DNA from: Candidatus Aquiluna sp. IMCC13023
GTDB lineage: Bacteria; Actinomycetota; Actinomycetes; Actinomycetales; Microbacteriaceae
Assembly (NCBI RefSeq): GCF_000257665.1
Contig: NZ_AJKR01000004.1
Location: 1-64,000 of the forward strand
Direction of reading: 5' to 3'
DNA: 64,000 nucleotides
Below are positions 50,102 through 60,338 of the stretch, one piece after another. Position 1 is the first letter of the stretch. The number at the start of each line of letters is the position of its first letter. The notes beneath the pieces are model-generated. The model was not told the DNA's origin. It saw nothing but the letters and a program-made list of their open reading frames with translations, and ran no database searches. Both the position numbers and the translations under genes were made by a program.

Positions 50102-51594
50102 GACTTGTGCACGTGCCCCTCTGCCTCGATGGTTGCAACTGAGCGTTCCAACAAGTTCTTGCCCAAACGATCTGCGGCGGGGAGCTCTATTGGATATTTA
50201 CCGGTGAAACATGCGGTGCAGAGCTTTTCCTCGGGCTGGTTGGTAGCTTCGACCATGCCGTCTTTGGAAAGGTAGCCAAGCGAATCAGCTCCGATTGATT
50301 GCCTGATGTCCTCCATGGCAAGACCAGAAGCTAGCAATTCGGCTCTCGATGCAAAATCAATGCCGTAAAAACATGGCCAGGTGATTGGCGGGCTAGAAAT
50401 ACGAACGTGAACCTCGGCGGCTCCCGCTTCTTTCAACATCTTCACTAGAGCGCGCTGGGTATTACCTCTAACAATCGAATCATCAACCACAATTAGGCGC
50501 TTGCCCGCAATTACCGCCTTGAGCGGATTAAGTTTCAGCCTGATACCTAATTGGCGAATTGTCTGGGAGGGCTCGATGAAGGTTCTACCGACGTAAGCGT
50601 TCTTTACTAGTCCATGCCCAAAAGGAATACCAGACTGTTCGCTGTAGCCAATGGCGGCCGGTGTTCCGGACTCTGGAGTCGGCATCACCAAGTCGGCCTC
50701 GACTGGATGTTCCTTGGCTAAGGTTCTACCCATTTCAACTCTTGCCTCGTAGACCACACGTCCACTGATAGCCGTGTCGGGTCTGGCTAGATACACATAC
50801 TCAAACACGCAGCCGGCTCTTTTTTCCTCGGCAAACTTAGAAGAACGGAGTCCGCTTTCGTCGATTGCAATCAATTCGCCAGGTTCAACCTCGCGAACGT
50901 AAGAAGCTCCAACGATATCGAGTGCAGCCGACTCGGATGCAACTACCCAGCCACGCTCCAGCCGCCCAAGAACAAGCGGCCTAACGCCTTGCGGGTCTCT
51001 TGCCGCATACAAAGTTGATTCATCCATGAACACCAAGCAGTAAGCGCCCTTGACTTTTGGTAGTAGCTCAATCGCAGTTTGCTCAAGCGAACTATCCGGG
51101 TTTCCAGTTAGAAGCGCGGTCAGCACAGCGGTGTCAGTGGTATTCCCCCCACGAAGTTCTGATTCGTGGTTCGGGTAGCGCTCATCGAGGAGTTCCAGTA
51201 ACTCAGCGGTGTTGGTTAGGTTCCCGTTGTGGCCAAGTGCGACAGTGCCGTAGGCAGTCCTACCTAAGGTTGGCTGAGCATTTCTCCAATGCGAAGCCCC
51301 GGTGGTTGAGTAACGAGTGTGGCCGACGGCAATGTGGCCCTTCAGGGATTCCAGTGCCGCCTCGTTGAAAACCTGTGAGACCAGCCCCATGTCTTTATAA
51401 ACCAAAATGTTTTCGCCGGTTGAAGTCGCAATGCCGGCAGACTCTTGACCTCGGTGCTGAAGTGCGTAAAGACCAAAATAAGTAAGTTTAGAAACTTCTT
51501 CGCCAGGCGCCCAGACTCCAAAAACTCCGCACTGATCCTGCGGGCCCTTCTCGCCGGGGAGAATGTCGTGGTTTAGTTTTCCGTCACCGCGCAT
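50098..51594 (-). CDS. purF: Amidophosphoribosyltransferase
   Basis: PurF makes phosphoribosylamine from PRPP and glutamine, the committed step of purine synthesis. The 498-residue product has a short propeptide ending GPQD before the active-site cysteine of CGVFGVWAPGE, so it must be processed. It has LYALQHRGQESAGIA, GHNGNLTN, and the PRPP motif LIVVDDSIVRGNTQ. The ATG at 51594 overlaps the preceding stop (TGATG); a GTG one codon earlier is possible. Confidence 0.96.
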   Translation of the reverse strand: MRGDGKLNHDILPGEKGPQDQCGVFGVWAPGEEVSKLTYFGLYALQHRGQESAGIATSTGENILVYKDMGLVSQVFNEAALESLKGHIAVGHTRYSTTGASHWRNAQPTLGRTAYGTVALGHNGNLTNTAELLELLDERYPNHESELRGGNTTDTAVLTALLTGNPDSSLEQTAIELLPKVKGAYCLVFMDESTLYAARDPQGVRPLVLGRLERGWVVASESAALDIVGASYVREVEPGELIAIDESGLRSSKFAEEKRAGCVFEYVYLARPDTAISGRVVYEARVEMGRTLAKEHPVEADLVMPTPESGTPAAIGYSEQSGIPFGHGLVKNAYVGRTFIEPSQTIRQLGIRLKLNPLKAVIAGKRLIVVDDSIVRGNTQRALVKMLKEAGAAEVHVRISSPPITWPCFYGIDFASRAELLASGLAMEDIRQSIGADSLGYLSKDGMVEATNQPEEKLCTACFTGKYPIELPAADRLGKNLLERSVATIEAEGHVHKS

Positions 51595-51875
51595 CACTGA
51601 CTCACTCTGTTGACTACTGCTCGTTTGGTGCGACGCGAGGAAATTAGGTCAAAGGCAATTGCAAACACAACACCTAGACCAAGCCCGAGGCTTCCAAGAG
51701 CCACCAGCAACAAGCCAAGAACATTCGCATTAGATCTAGTGGCATCAGGAATAAGCAGGTTCAAACCAAAAGCCAGCAAAACCCCAAGCACTGCACCTGT
51801 TAGCGCGAAGGCTAGAACCTTAGGCGCGCGACGGATTTCTACTTCCTCGGAGTTGTCTTGATTTTTTTTGGCCAC
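51594..51875 (-). CDS. Small two-helix membrane protein upstream of purF
   Basis: The 93-residue product has a polar start (KKNQDNSEEVEIRRAPK), two membrane helices (about 19-41 and 51-74), and a basic C-terminus (SSRRTKRAVVNRVSQ). GTG at 51875. Its stop overlaps the purF start, so it heads the purF-purM transcript. Family not recognised. Confidence 0.7.
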   Translation of the reverse strand: MAKKNQDNSEEVEIRRAPKVLAFALTGAVLGVLLAFGLNLLIPDATRSNANVLGLLLVALGSLGLGLGVVFAIAFDLISSRRTKRAVVNRVSQ

Positions 51876-51927
51876 GGCTCAATATAATCACGCAATTGCC
51901 GCTCGCTACCGAATCAGAACGAAACGG

Positions 51928-52269
51928 CTAACTTTTGAATGGAAAAACCCTTGCAAGCTCACCTGTTTTTTCGCCGGAGAAATGGCAGCCAGGCTTCGTT
52001 CTAGCCTCGTCAAAAGTCATGTCGCCCGAGCAAAGTGCGATAAAGGCCTCTGGGCTAAGCTCCACAACATTTGGTGGGGTGCCCCTGCGGTGATTCATGC
52101 CCTCGATGCATTGAACTGCCCCAAATGGTGGCACTCGTAATTCAACCGTTCCACCGCGATGGTTTTTTTCAATCTGCTGCAGCAAGTATCGAACTGCAGT
52201 TGGCAGCTGTTCCGAAAGATCGGCCATTGCAGCCTGCCCATCGGATTGCGAAATCTGTTTTCCTGCCAT
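51928..52269 (-). CDS. Sterol carrier (SCP2-like) family protein
   Basis: The 113-residue product carries GGTVELRVPPFGAVQCIEG and RRGTPPNVVELSPEAFIAL, the blocks of the short actinobacterial proteins annotated sterol carrier family. They are SCP2-like, probably lipid-binding, with no known ligand. The ATG at 52269 is chosen because a CATAAT box ends six bases before it and a longer upstream frame would cover the purD start. It is divergent from purD, a usual arrangement in actinobacteria. Confidence 0.84.
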   Translation of the reverse strand: MAGKQISQSDGQAAMADLSEQLPTAVRYLLQQIEKNHRGGTVELRVPPFGAVQCIEGMNHRRGTPPNVVELSPEAFIALCSGDMTFDEARTKPGCHFSGEKTGELARVFPFKS

Positions 52270-52275
52270 CTGACA

Positions 52276-52281
52276 ATTATG
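52276..52281 (-). promoter_or_regulatory. -10 box (CATAAT on minus strand), promoter of the SCP2-like gene
   Basis: CATAAT on the minus strand ends six bases before the ATG at 52269. Confidence 0.45.
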
Positions 52282-52310
52282 GCGAGTGTGGCCGGACTTA
52301 CTCGAATTGG

Positions 52311-52316
52311 TAAACT
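52311..52316 (+). promoter_or_regulatory. -10 box (TAAACT), promoter of purD-purC
   Basis: TAAACT ends seven bases before the ATG at 52324. Confidence 0.55.
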
Positions 52317-52323
52317 CTTGCAA

Positions 52324-53559
52324 ATGAGGATTTTGGTCGTAGGTTCCGGTGCACGAGAGCACGCGATTATCAAGGCGCTTATCAGAACCGGCACCCATGC
52401 CAACGACATCGTCTGTGCTCCAGGAAACAAATACATAGCCAAACAGGTCGAGGTTCGAGCCCTTGATGATGCCTGCGACAAGCTTGCTGTGACGAGAATT
52501 GCCCTCGAAGAAGCAGTTGACTTGGCCATTATTGGGCCAGAAGCCCCGCTGGTTGCGGGAGTGGCAGATGCACTTCGAACCCAAGGAATTCCAGTTTTTG
52601 GGCCTAATCAAAAGGCTGCTGCCCTAGAGGGCAGCAAGCAGTTTGCCAAAGAAGTAATGGCCGCTCAGGACATCCCAACCGGAATGTCCAGACGCTGCGA
52701 CACAATGTCTGAAGTACAAGTCGCAATGGACCAGTTTGGCGCCCCTTATGTAATTAAGGCCGACGGACTTGCGGCAGGAAAAGGCGTCATTGTCACTTCA
52801 GAAAAACAAGAAGCCCTTGATCACGCAGCTAAGTTTTTGGACGAGGGCGTTTTAGTCGAGGAGTTTTTGGAGGGCGAAGAGGTAAGCCTGTTTTTCCTAT
52901 CCGACGGCAAGACCGTCATGCCACTTAGTCCTGCCCAGGATTACAAGCGTGCATTCGATAACGATGAGGGCCCAAACACCGGCGGCATGGGCGCCTACTC
53001 ACCTCTTCCTTGGCTTCCCGAGGGCTTCGTCGAGGAAGTCACAAAAAGAATTGCTCAGCCCACAATCAATGAACTAAAAAAGCTTGACGCCGAATTTATT
53101 GGCCTGCTCTACTGCGGACTGATAATTACGGACCGCGGAATCAGGGTCATTGAATACAACGCTCGATTTGGTGACCCGGAGACTCAAGTTGTGCTGGCAA
53201 GGCTGACAACAAATCTTGCTGAGTTACTGATGAGTGCTGCCAGCGGCAAACTAGATGTTGGGCCGGTAGCTGAGTTTTCAGAAAAGGTAGCGGTAACGGT
53301 TGTCCTAGCCTCCGAGGGATACCCAACGACAACCGCACAGGTTCGTGAAGTCAGCGGCATTGAAAGTGCCGAAAGCATGGACGATGTTGAAATCTGTAAA
53401 GCCGGTGACACCGGAAGAGTGCTTTCGGTTGTTGGCCTTGCCGATTCATTTCCAGAAGCTAGGGCACTTGCCTACGAGGGCATGTCCAGAATCAAGCTTG
53501 AAGGCTCGCACTTCCGCACCGACATTGCGCTAAAGCTTGAAGCGAAAGCTGCCGGTTAA
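52324..53559 (+). CDS. purD: Phosphoribosylamine-glycine ligase
   Basis: PurD adds glycine to phosphoribosylamine. The 411-residue ATP-grasp enzyme starts MRILVVGSGAREHAI and has IIGPEAPLVAG, VIKADGLAAGKGVIV, LEGEEVSLFFLSDG, GGMGAYSPLPW and EYNARFGDPETQVVL. The ATG at 52324 is fixed by the family start and by the -10 box before it; the frame is open further upstream. Confidence 0.97.
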   Translation: MRILVVGSGAREHAIIKALIRTGTHANDIVCAPGNKYIAKQVEVRALDDACDKLAVTRIALEEAVDLAIIGPEAPLVAGVADALRTQGIPVFGPNQKAAALEGSKQFAKEVMAAQDIPTGMSRRCDTMSEVQVAMDQFGAPYVIKADGLAAGKGVIVTSEKQEALDHAAKFLDEGVLVEEFLEGEEVSLFFLSDGKTVMPLSPAQDYKRAFDNDEGPNTGGMGAYSPLPWLPEGFVEEVTKRIAQPTINELKKLDAEFIGLLYCGLIITDRGIRVIEYNARFGDPETQVVLARLTTNLAELLMSAASGKLDVGPVAEFSEKVAVTVVLASEGYPTTTAQVREVSGIESAESMDDVEICKAGDTGRVLSVVGLADSFPEARALAYEGMSRIKLEGSHFRTDIALKLEAKAAG

Positions 53560-54408
53560 ATGGAGATTCCAGGCTTTAGTCATCTTTACTCGGGCAAAGT
53601 CCGAGATCTTTACACCCCAGAGGCACCGGAGTTCCAACACCTGGTCCTCGTGGTTGCAAGCGATCGCATCAGCGCTTTTGACACTGTCCACTCGCCCCAG
53701 ATTCCAGGCAAAGGCGAGAACCTAACCAGGCTCACCAACTTTTGGTTTGACCGGCTCGATGTCGCAAACCACAGAAGCGACGAACTAGCAGTTCCAGAAG
53801 TCGTAAAAGACCGGGCGATGATTGCCAAGCGCTTGGACATGTATCCGGTTGAGTGCGTAGTCCGGGGATACATTTCTGGCTCTGGCTGGAGCGAGTATTT
53901 AGAAACCGGCGCAATCTGCGATGTCAAGCTCCCGGCCGGTCTCCAATTTGGTGACAAGCTGCCGGAGCCAATTTTTACACCCGCCTTCAAAGCCGAGCTC
54001 GGTGAAAAAGATCAGAACATAAATTTCGAAGAGACGATCAGGCTGGTGGGCCAAGAAATTGCCGAAAAACTGCGCGAGACCAGCCTAAAAATCTTCGAAG
54101 GAGCAAGCCAGGTAGCCGGTGAGTCTGGGCTGATTCTTGCCGACACCAAGTTCGAATTTGGCAATGACCCAAAAACCAACGTTCTTACTCTCGGCGATGA
54201 GGTTCTGACACCCGACAGTTCTAGATATTGGGACCAGGAACTTTGGATTCAGGGAGTAAGGGACCAAAGCTTTGACAAGCAAGGTGTTAGAGACTGGCTC
54301 AAAGAAAACTGGGATCTAAAAACCGCTCCGCCAGTGTTGCCACATCAAATAGTTAGTGAAACTTCCACCAAGTATGAAGAGCTCTCTAGCCGTCTGGGAG
54401 CCATCTAA
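53560..54408 (+). CDS. purC: SAICAR synthase
   Basis: PurC (phosphoribosylaminoimidazole-succinocarboxamide synthase) adds aspartate to CAIR. The 282-residue product has LYSGKVRDLYTPEA, VASDRISAFDTVHS, ECVVRGYISGSGWSEY, and LADTKFEFG. ATG begins directly after the purD stop (TAAATG). Length is typical of the actinobacterial single-domain form. Confidence 0.96.
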   Translation: MEIPGFSHLYSGKVRDLYTPEAPEFQHLVLVVASDRISAFDTVHSPQIPGKGENLTRLTNFWFDRLDVANHRSDELAVPEVVKDRAMIAKRLDMYPVECVVRGYISGSGWSEYLETGAICDVKLPAGLQFGDKLPEPIFTPAFKAELGEKDQNINFEETIRLVGQEIAEKLRETSLKIFEGASQVAGESGLILADTKFEFGNDPKTNVLTLGDEVLTPDSSRYWDQELWIQGVRDQSFDKQGVRDWLKENWDLKTAPPVLPHQIVSETSTKYEELSSRLGAI

Positions 54409-54410
54409 CG

Positions 54411-54416
54411 TAGACT
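54411..54416 (+). promoter_or_regulatory. -10 box (TAGACT) with a structured leader before the SulP gene
   Basis: TAGACT ends 64 bases before the TTG start at 54481, unlike the leaderless genes here. The leader holds a small inverted repeat GGCGC...GCGCC and AAGAAG near the start. Confidence 0.35.
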
Positions 54417-54480
54417 GGCAGTTATTCGAGGCGCAGATTTACGCGCCCACCCCTGTCCGGCAACCAAAGAAGCCAAGAAT

Positions 54481-56016
54481 TTGAACTATTTAAAAACAAA
54501 GCTAGGTGCGCTTTTGTCGCGTACCGATCCTCGCTATCGTCCACGTCCAACCGTTCGAGAGGCCCTGAGAAGCCCAAAGCTGCTGCTTAGAGAATCCCTG
54601 GCTGGCTTAGTGGTTGCACTCGCGCTAATCCCAGAGGCAATTAGCTTCAGCATCTTGGCTGGCGTCGACCCAAGGGTCGGACTATTTTCTAGCTTCGTAA
54701 TGGCAATCACAACTTCGATTCTTGGTGGTAGGCCGGCAATGATTTCAGCTGCTACCGGCGCAATTGCGCTGGTGATCGCCCCAGTTGCCAGAGATTACGG
54801 ACTCGACTACTTGCTTGCAACCGTCATCTTGGGTGGGGTGTTTCAACTGGTGCTAGCAGCTCTTGGAGCCGCGAAGCTCATGCGCTTTATCCCACGAAGT
54901 GTGATGCTCGGGTTCGTAAATGCTCTTGCAATCTTGATTTTCATGGCTCAGCTGCCGCACCTAATTGGCGTGCCATTCGCGGTGTATTGGTTGGTGGCCC
55001 TCGGCCTACTTGTAATGATCGGCATGCCTCGTCTCACCAAGGTGATCCCAGCGCCACTGGTTGCAATTGTTCTTGTAAGCGCAATGGTTTTGATCATGGC
55101 GATCACGGTTCCTACCGTTGGCGACGAGGGTGAATTACCTCAATCATTGCCTGAACTATTGACACCAAACGTGCCACTGACTCTTGAGACATTCAACATC
55201 ATTGCCCCTTACGCACTTGCCATGGCTTTGGTTGGCTTACTGGAGTCTTTGATGACTGCAAAGTTGGTTGATGAGATTACCGACACTCACAGCCAGAAGA
55301 CTAGGGAGTCGCTGGCTCAGGGTGTTGGGAACATTCTTTCGGGCTTCTTTGGTGGAATGGGCGGTTGCGCAATGATCGGTCAAACGATGATCAACGTCAA
55401 GGCATCCGGCGCCAGAACCAGAATCTCGACTTTCTTAGCAGGTGTGTTCCTGTTGATCTTGGTGGTGAGCCTCGGAGACATAGTGGCTCAGATTCCGATG
55501 GCTGCTCTGGTAGCGGTTATGTTGATGGTTGCCTTTGGAACCTTCAATTGGCACAGTGTTCAGCCCAGCACGCTAAAGCGGATGCCAGTGAGCGAAACTG
55601 CAGTCATGCTGGCAACCGTTGCAGTTGTGGTCTGGACTCACAACCTTGCAATAGGCGTGATAGTCGGAGTGGTTGTTGCCATGATTGCATTCGCTAGACG
55701 AGTTGCCCACTTCGCTTCGGTCACCAGAACCGTTGGTGGAGATGATGAAGTGTCCGTGGCTTATTACACGGTTGAAGGCGAGCTGTTCTTTGCCTCGAGC
55801 AACGACCTAACTACGTTGTTTGAGTACTCCGATGACCCTGATGAAATTGTCATTGATGTCACCGATTCACATATCTGGGATGCATCGACAATTGCGGCCC
55901 TGGATTCGATCACAACTAAGTACGAAAACATGAATAAAAACGTCTACATCAAGGGCATGAACAAGGCCAGCGAGCGCCTTCACGGTCAGCTGACTGGAAA
56001 CCTCGGTCAAGACTGA
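54481..56016 (+). CDS. SulP family anion transporter
   Basis: The 511-residue membrane protein has the SulP opening REALRSPKLLLRESLAGLVVALALIPEAISFS, the substrate-site region GLFSSFVMAITTSILGG, GGMGGCAMIGQTMINVKASG, and a C-terminal STAS domain (about 420-511) with IVIDVTDSHIWDASTIAAL. It probably carries sulfate, bicarbonate or another anion; the sequence does not decide. Start at TTG 54481. Confidence 0.92.
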   Translation: MNYLKTKLGALLSRTDPRYRPRPTVREALRSPKLLLRESLAGLVVALALIPEAISFSILAGVDPRVGLFSSFVMAITTSILGGRPAMISAATGAIALVIAPVARDYGLDYLLATVILGGVFQLVLAALGAAKLMRFIPRSVMLGFVNALAILIFMAQLPHLIGVPFAVYWLVALGLLVMIGMPRLTKVIPAPLVAIVLVSAMVLIMAITVPTVGDEGELPQSLPELLTPNVPLTLETFNIIAPYALAMALVGLLESLMTAKLVDEITDTHSQKTRESLAQGVGNILSGFFGGMGGCAMIGQTMINVKASGARTRISTFLAGVFLLILVVSLGDIVAQIPMAALVAVMLMVAFGTFNWHSVQPSTLKRMPVSETAVMLATVAVVVWTHNLAIGVIVGVVVAMIAFARRVAHFASVTRTVGGDDEVSVAYYTVEGELFFASSNDLTTLFEYSDDPDEIVIDVTDSHIWDASTIAALDSITTKYENMNKNVYIKGMNKASERLHGQLTGNLGQD

Positions 56017-56037
56017 ATTTAGTTTCAAAATAGTGAC

Positions 56038-56043
56038 TATTCT
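56038..56043 (+). promoter_or_regulatory. -10 box (TATTCT), promoter of the glycine cleavage operon
   Basis: TATTCT ends six bases before the GTG at 56050, so the gcvT-H-P mRNA would be leaderless and there is no space for a glycine riboswitch. Confidence 0.55.
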
Positions 56044-56049
56044 TTTTAT

Positions 56050-57129
56050 GTGCTGAATACACTTCTGAAACCTGAGCATGACAAGCTGGGAGCCAGCTTT
56101 ACCGAGTTCGGTGGCTGGGAGATGCCCGTGCGATACGGCTCAGACATCGACGAGCACCATAGTGTCAGAAATAGCTGTGGCCTTTTTGATATCAGCCACA
56201 TGGCAGAAATCAGAGTGACCGGCCAAGCCGAAGAATTTCTTGATTACGCGCTAATTTCCAAGCTGTCTGAAATCGAGAACGGCCGCGCGAAATACACCAT
56301 GATCTGTGACGATCAGGGCGGCATCATTGATGACCTGATTGTTTATCGCCTCGATGATGATGAGTTCATGATCGTTGCCAATGCTGGCAACCAGCACCAA
56401 GTAGTTGAGGCGCTAAAAAATCGCCTAGAAAACTTTCCAGACACCAGAGTCGCTGACGAATCTGGCCGCTGGTCACTGATCGCAATGCAAGGCCCAAAAA
56501 CAAAAGAGATACTCGGGACACTTGTTGATGTCGACCTTACTGTTCTGAAGTATTACTCGATTGCAAGTGCGGTACTGGATGGCAAAGATGTTTTTCTAGC
56601 CCGAACCGGTTACACCGGCGAAGACGGCTTTGAAATCTTTGTTGAAGGAGACCCAAGCGGTGTCTGGCAATTATTGCTTTCACAAGAAGGGGTATCGCCC
56701 TGCGGCCTAGCCTGCAGGGACACTCTCAGGCTTGAAGCCGGCATGCCACTTTATGGTCACGAGCTAAATAAAGACCTCACGCCCTTTGCCGCAAATCTCG
56801 GCAAGGTAATACGTTTTGATAAGCCAAGCTTCGTCGGCAAAGAGGCCCTTGAGCAACGAAAGTCTCCCAAACAAAAACTCTTTGGCCTTCAGGGTGATGG
56901 CCGCAGGGCTGCAAGAGCCGACTACGAGATCTTCTTGCCGGGCGGAACTGATTCAATCGGAATGGTTACTTCTGGAGTGTTGTCGCCAACCTTGCAGGTG
57001 CCAATCGCGTTGGCGCTCCTAAACGCCGATGCCGGTTTGGAGATTGGCTCTGAAGTAGAGGCAGATGTTCGTGGAACGAGAATTTTTTACAAAGTAGTTG
57101 AGTTACCGTTTTATAAGCGCGGAAGGTAA
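56050..57129 (+). CDS. gcvT: Glycine cleavage system T protein (aminomethyltransferase)
   Basis: GcvT moves the methylene carbon of glycine to tetrahydrofolate. The 359-residue product has GASFTEFGGWEMPVRYG, FDISHMAEIRVTG, YTMICDDQGGIIDDLIVYR, RTGYTGEDGFEIF, and CRDTLRLEAGMPLYGHEL. GTG at 56050 is fixed by the -10 box; an overlapping ATG at 56048 is out of frame and hits a stop at once. First gene of gcvT-gcvH-gcvP. Confidence 0.97.
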   Translation: MLNTLLKPEHDKLGASFTEFGGWEMPVRYGSDIDEHHSVRNSCGLFDISHMAEIRVTGQAEEFLDYALISKLSEIENGRAKYTMICDDQGGIIDDLIVYRLDDDEFMIVANAGNQHQVVEALKNRLENFPDTRVADESGRWSLIAMQGPKTKEILGTLVDVDLTVLKYYSIASAVLDGKDVFLARTGYTGEDGFEIFVEGDPSGVWQLLLSQEGVSPCGLACRDTLRLEAGMPLYGHELNKDLTPFAANLGKVIRFDKPSFVGKEALEQRKSPKQKLFGLQGDGRRAARADYEIFLPGGTDSIGMVTSGVLSPTLQVPIALALLNADAGLEIGSEVEADVRGTRIFYKVVELPFYKRGR

Positions 57130-57137
57130 ATAAGAAC

Positions 57138-57509
57138 ATGGCAAATCCTGAGAACTTGAAATACACCAAGGAACACGAGTGGATCCTTATCCAGGACGAT
57201 ATCGCCACCGTCGGAATCACCAAGTATGCAGCTGACGCGCTTGGAGAAATCGTCTACGTGGACCTTCCAAAGGTCGGTAGCGTCGCCGCTCACATGAAGA
57301 TTTGTGGCGAGATTGAGTCCACCAAGTCAGTTGGCGAACTCTACGCACCAATGGACGGCGAGATAACCGAGGTCAACGGCGCACTTGACCAAGCACCCGA
57401 TCAGGTAAATCAAGATCCATTTGGGGATGGATGGTTGATAAAAATTCGTTATACCTCTTTGCCAGACCTTCTTTCATCGACCGAATACGACGCATTAGTT
57501 GGAGAGTAA
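57138..57509 (+). CDS. gcvH: Glycine cleavage system H protein
   Basis: GcvH carries lipoate and shuttles the aminomethyl group between P, T and L proteins. The 123-residue product has YTKEHEWILIQDD, VGITKYAADALGEIVYVDLP and the lipoyl-lysine site GEIESTKSVGELYAP. Eight bases after gcvT. Confidence 0.97.
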   Translation: MANPENLKYTKEHEWILIQDDIATVGITKYAADALGEIVYVDLPKVGSVAAHMKICGEIESTKSVGELYAPMDGEITEVNGALDQAPDQVNQDPFGDGWLIKIRYTSLPDLLSSTEYDALVGE

Positions 57510-57512
57510 CTG

Positions 57513-60338
57513 TTGTTAGATCACCACAATTTTCGAAATCGCCACATCGGACCCAATGCTGCCCAGCAGCAGCACATGCTGGATTACCTAGGGATCAAAG
57601 ACCTGGCGGAGCTAATGGAGGCTGCGCTTCCAGAAGCAATCCACTACAGAGGTGGCAGCACTCTTCCGGATGCCATCAGCGAGGACGAGGCTCTTGATCG
57701 CCTGAAGGGCATAGCTTCAAAAAACCACATAACTCAGACTTTCATTGGCCTGGGCTACTACGGCACCAGAACCCCCGGGGTTATCAAGCGCAACGTGCTA
57801 GAAAACCCAAGCTGGTATACCGCCTACACCCCCTACCAACCGGAGATCAGCCAGGGCCGTCTTGAGGGAATTCTAAACTTCCAGACAATGGTCACCGAAC
57901 TAACCGGCATGAAGACAGCTAACGCTTCGATGCTCGATGAATCAACCGCAGTGGTTGAAGCGATGATGGTTGCTAAACGCAGCTCCGACAGCGATTCGAG
58001 CATTTTCTTCGTAGACAACGATCTCTACCCACAAACCAAGTCTCTGCTTGAGCACCGTGCAGAACCGCTTGGCATTGTCATTACCTACTTCGATCCAACC
58101 AAACTTGACCAGCTAGACCAAGAGTGCTTTGGCGCAGTGGTTCAGTATCCGGGAGCAAGCGGCCGGATCATCGACTTCGATGGTCTGTTTGCAAAGATCC
58201 ACGAGTTCGGCGGTCTAGCCATTGCGAGCGCCGACCTAATGGCGCTTACCCTCTTGCGCTCACCGGGCGAAGCCGGTGCGGACGTTGTTTGCGGTACCAC
58301 TCAAAGATTTGGTGTCCCGATGGGCTTCGGTGGCCCGCACGCCGGATACCTAGCCGTTCGTGAAAAGCTAGAGCGCACCATGCCCGGAAGGCTCGTTGGA
58401 GTGTCAGTGGACGCCGAAGGAGCTCCCGCCTATCGCCTGACTCTGCAGACCAGAGAGCAGCACATTAGGCGCGAGAAGGCAACCAGCAACATTTGCACCG
58501 CCCAAGTTTTACTGGCAGTGATGGCTGGCATGTATGCGGTTTACCACGGTCCAAAAAACCTCAAGGCGATTGCCCTAGAAATCCACCACAAGGCCTCGGC
58601 GCTCGCAGCGGTTTTGGAAGAAGTCGGCTTCAGCCTTCAGAACGGTAAGTTCTTCGACACCATAAGAATTACCGATACCGATGCTGAAAAGTTCTACCAA
58701 GCCGCTCGAGCCAAAGAGCTCACCGTATTGCGAGTTGACGACACCACAATCGGCATCTCGATTGATGAGAGCACCTCTTGGGATCACCTGGCAGAACTTG
58801 CCGGTGCTTTTGGGGCCAGAGCCCCTAGGCACGAGGATGCAACCGATCGCTTGAGAAACCACCGCACTAGCGCTTATCTTGAGCACCCGGTGTTCAACAC
58901 TTATCACTCTGAGACCGCAATGATGCGCTACCTCAAGAAGCTTGCTGACTACGATTACGCGCTTGACCGGGGAATGATTCCACTGGGCTCCTGCACCATG
59001 AAGCTGAACTCGGTAACCGAGATGGAAGCTGTCACCTGGCCAGAGATTGCCAACCTGCACCCTTTTGCCCCTGCCGAAGACACCCAGGGCTACATGGAGC
59101 TCATCAAAGAACTAAGTAGCTGGCTAAGCGACATAACCGGCTACGAAGCGGTATCCCTGCAGCCAAACGCAGGTAGCCAGGGTGAACTAGCCGGCATGCT
59201 TGCAATCCGCGGCTACCACCGATCAAGGGGTGACTACCAGAGAAATATTTGCCTAATCCCATCCTCTGCCCACGGCACTAACGGGGCTAGCGCTGTCTTA
59301 GCTGGCATGGAAGTAGTTGTTGTCAGCTGCGATGCACAGGGAAACGTTGATGTTCTTGAGCTAAAGCAAAAGATTTCCGAAGCCGGCGACAAGCTTGCGG
59401 CCCTAATGATTACCTACCCGTCTACTCACGGTGTTTACGAAGAAGCAGTTGTTGAAATTTGCGACCTTGTTCATGCTGCAGGTGGCCAGGTCTACATCGA
59501 TGGTGCAAACACCAATGCAGTTGTTGGCTATGCGAAGTTCGGTGAGTTCGGTGGCGATGTTTCACACCTGAACCTTCACAAGACCTTCTGCATCCCTCAC
59601 GGTGGTGGCGGACCAGGTGTCGGACCGGTTGTTGCCAGGTCTCACCTTCAAGAGTTTTTGCCGGGCCACTCAATGGCTCAAATCGAGCTCCCAAATTACG
59701 GACCGGTTTCCGGTGCTCCATTTGGATCCCCAAGCATCCTGCCAATCTCCTGGGCCTATGTTCAGATGATGGGCAGTGAAGGCTTGATGCGTGCAACCGC
59801 AGTTGCGGTTCTAAGCGCAAACTACGTGGCCAAGAAACTCTCCGGCGCCTTCCCGCTCTTGTACACGGGAAAGAACGGACTGATTGCCCACGAGGCAATC
59901 ATCGATATTCGACCGCTGCAGGCTTCGACTGGAATCGGTAATGATGACATTGCGAAACGATTGGTCGACTACGGATTCCACGCCCCAACAATGAGCTTCC
60001 CGGTAAACGGAACTCTAATGATTGAGCCGACCGAATCCGAGCCTTTGGAAGAGCTCGATCGATTCATCGATGCGATGTTGGCGATCAGGCAAGAGGCCCA
60101 GAAGGTTGAAGACGGCACCTGGAGTCTTGAAGATAACCCACTGGTAAATTCCCCTCACACCGCAAGCCAGCTCACCGGTGACTGGAACCACGCCTACTCG
60201 AGAGAGACCGCTGTGTTTCCGGTGGCTGGACAGTCAAAGGGGAAGTACTGGCCGCCGGTTAGAAGGCTAGATGGTGCCTTTGGTGACAGAAACCTCACCT
60301 GCACCTGCCCTCCTATCGAGAGCTTCATGACTAACTAG
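57513..60338 (+). CDS. gcvP: Glycine dehydrogenase (decarboxylating), single-chain P protein
   Basis: GcvP decarboxylates glycine with PLP. The 941-residue product is the fused form with both halves: [14 protein letters not shown] at the start, [15 protein letters not shown], the [17 protein letters not shown] centre, and the PLP lysine site [21 protein letters not shown] at 57513 comes three bases after the gcvH stop. The L protein (lipoamide dehydrogenase) is not in the window. Confidence 0.97.
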   Translation: MLDHHNFRNRHIGPNAAQQQHMLDYLGIKDLAELMEAALPEAIHYRGGSTLPDAISEDEALDRLKGIASKNHITQTFIGLGYYGTRTPGVIKRNVLENPSWYTAYTPYQPEISQGRLEGILNFQTMVTELTGMKTANASMLDESTAVVEAMMVAKRSSDSDSSIFFVDNDLYPQTKSLLEHRAEPLGIVITYFDPTKLDQLDQECFGAVVQYPGASGRIIDFDGLFAKIHEFGGLAIASADLMALTLLRSPGEAGADVVCGTTQRFGVPMGFGGPHAGYLAVREKLERTMPGRLVGVSVDAEGAPAYRLTLQTREQHIRREKATSNICTAQVLLAVMAGMYAVYHGPKNLKAIALEIHHKASALAAVLEEVGFSLQNGKFFDTIRITDTDAEKFYQAARAKELTVLRVDDTTIGISIDESTSWDHLAELAGAFGARAPRHEDATDRLRNHRTSAYLEHPVFNTYHSETAMMRYLKKLADYDYALDRGMIPLGSCTMKLNSVTEMEAVTWPEIANLHPFAPAEDTQGYMELIKELSSWLSDITGYEAVSLQPNAGSQGELAGMLAIRGYHRSRGDYQRNICLIPSSAHGTNGASAVLAGMEVVVVSCDAQGNVDVLELKQKISEAGDKLAALMITYPSTHGVYEEAVVEICDLVHAAGGQVYIDGANTNAVVGYAKFGEFGGDVSHLNLHKTFCIPHGGGGPGVGPVVARSHLQEFLPGHSMAQIELPNYGPVSGAPFGSPSILPISWAYVQMMGSEGLMRATAVAVLSANYVAKKLSGAFPLLYTGKNGLIAHEAIIDIRPLQASTGIGNDDIAKRLVDYGFHAPTMSFPVNGTLMIEPTESEPLEELDRFIDAMLAIRQEAQKVEDGTWSLEDNPLVNSPHTASQLTGDWNHAYSRETAVFPVAGQSKGKYWPPVRRLDGAFGDRNLTCTCPPIESFMTN

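Noticed and set aside
51928-52611. Long version of the SCP2-like gene starting at 52611
   Set aside because: It would cover the start of purD and adds a non-conserved N-terminus; a -10 box six bases before ATG 52269 fits the short form.
56017-56049. Glycine riboswitch before gcvT
   Set aside because: The gap is 33 bases and the start appears leaderless; no aptamer-like sequence is present.
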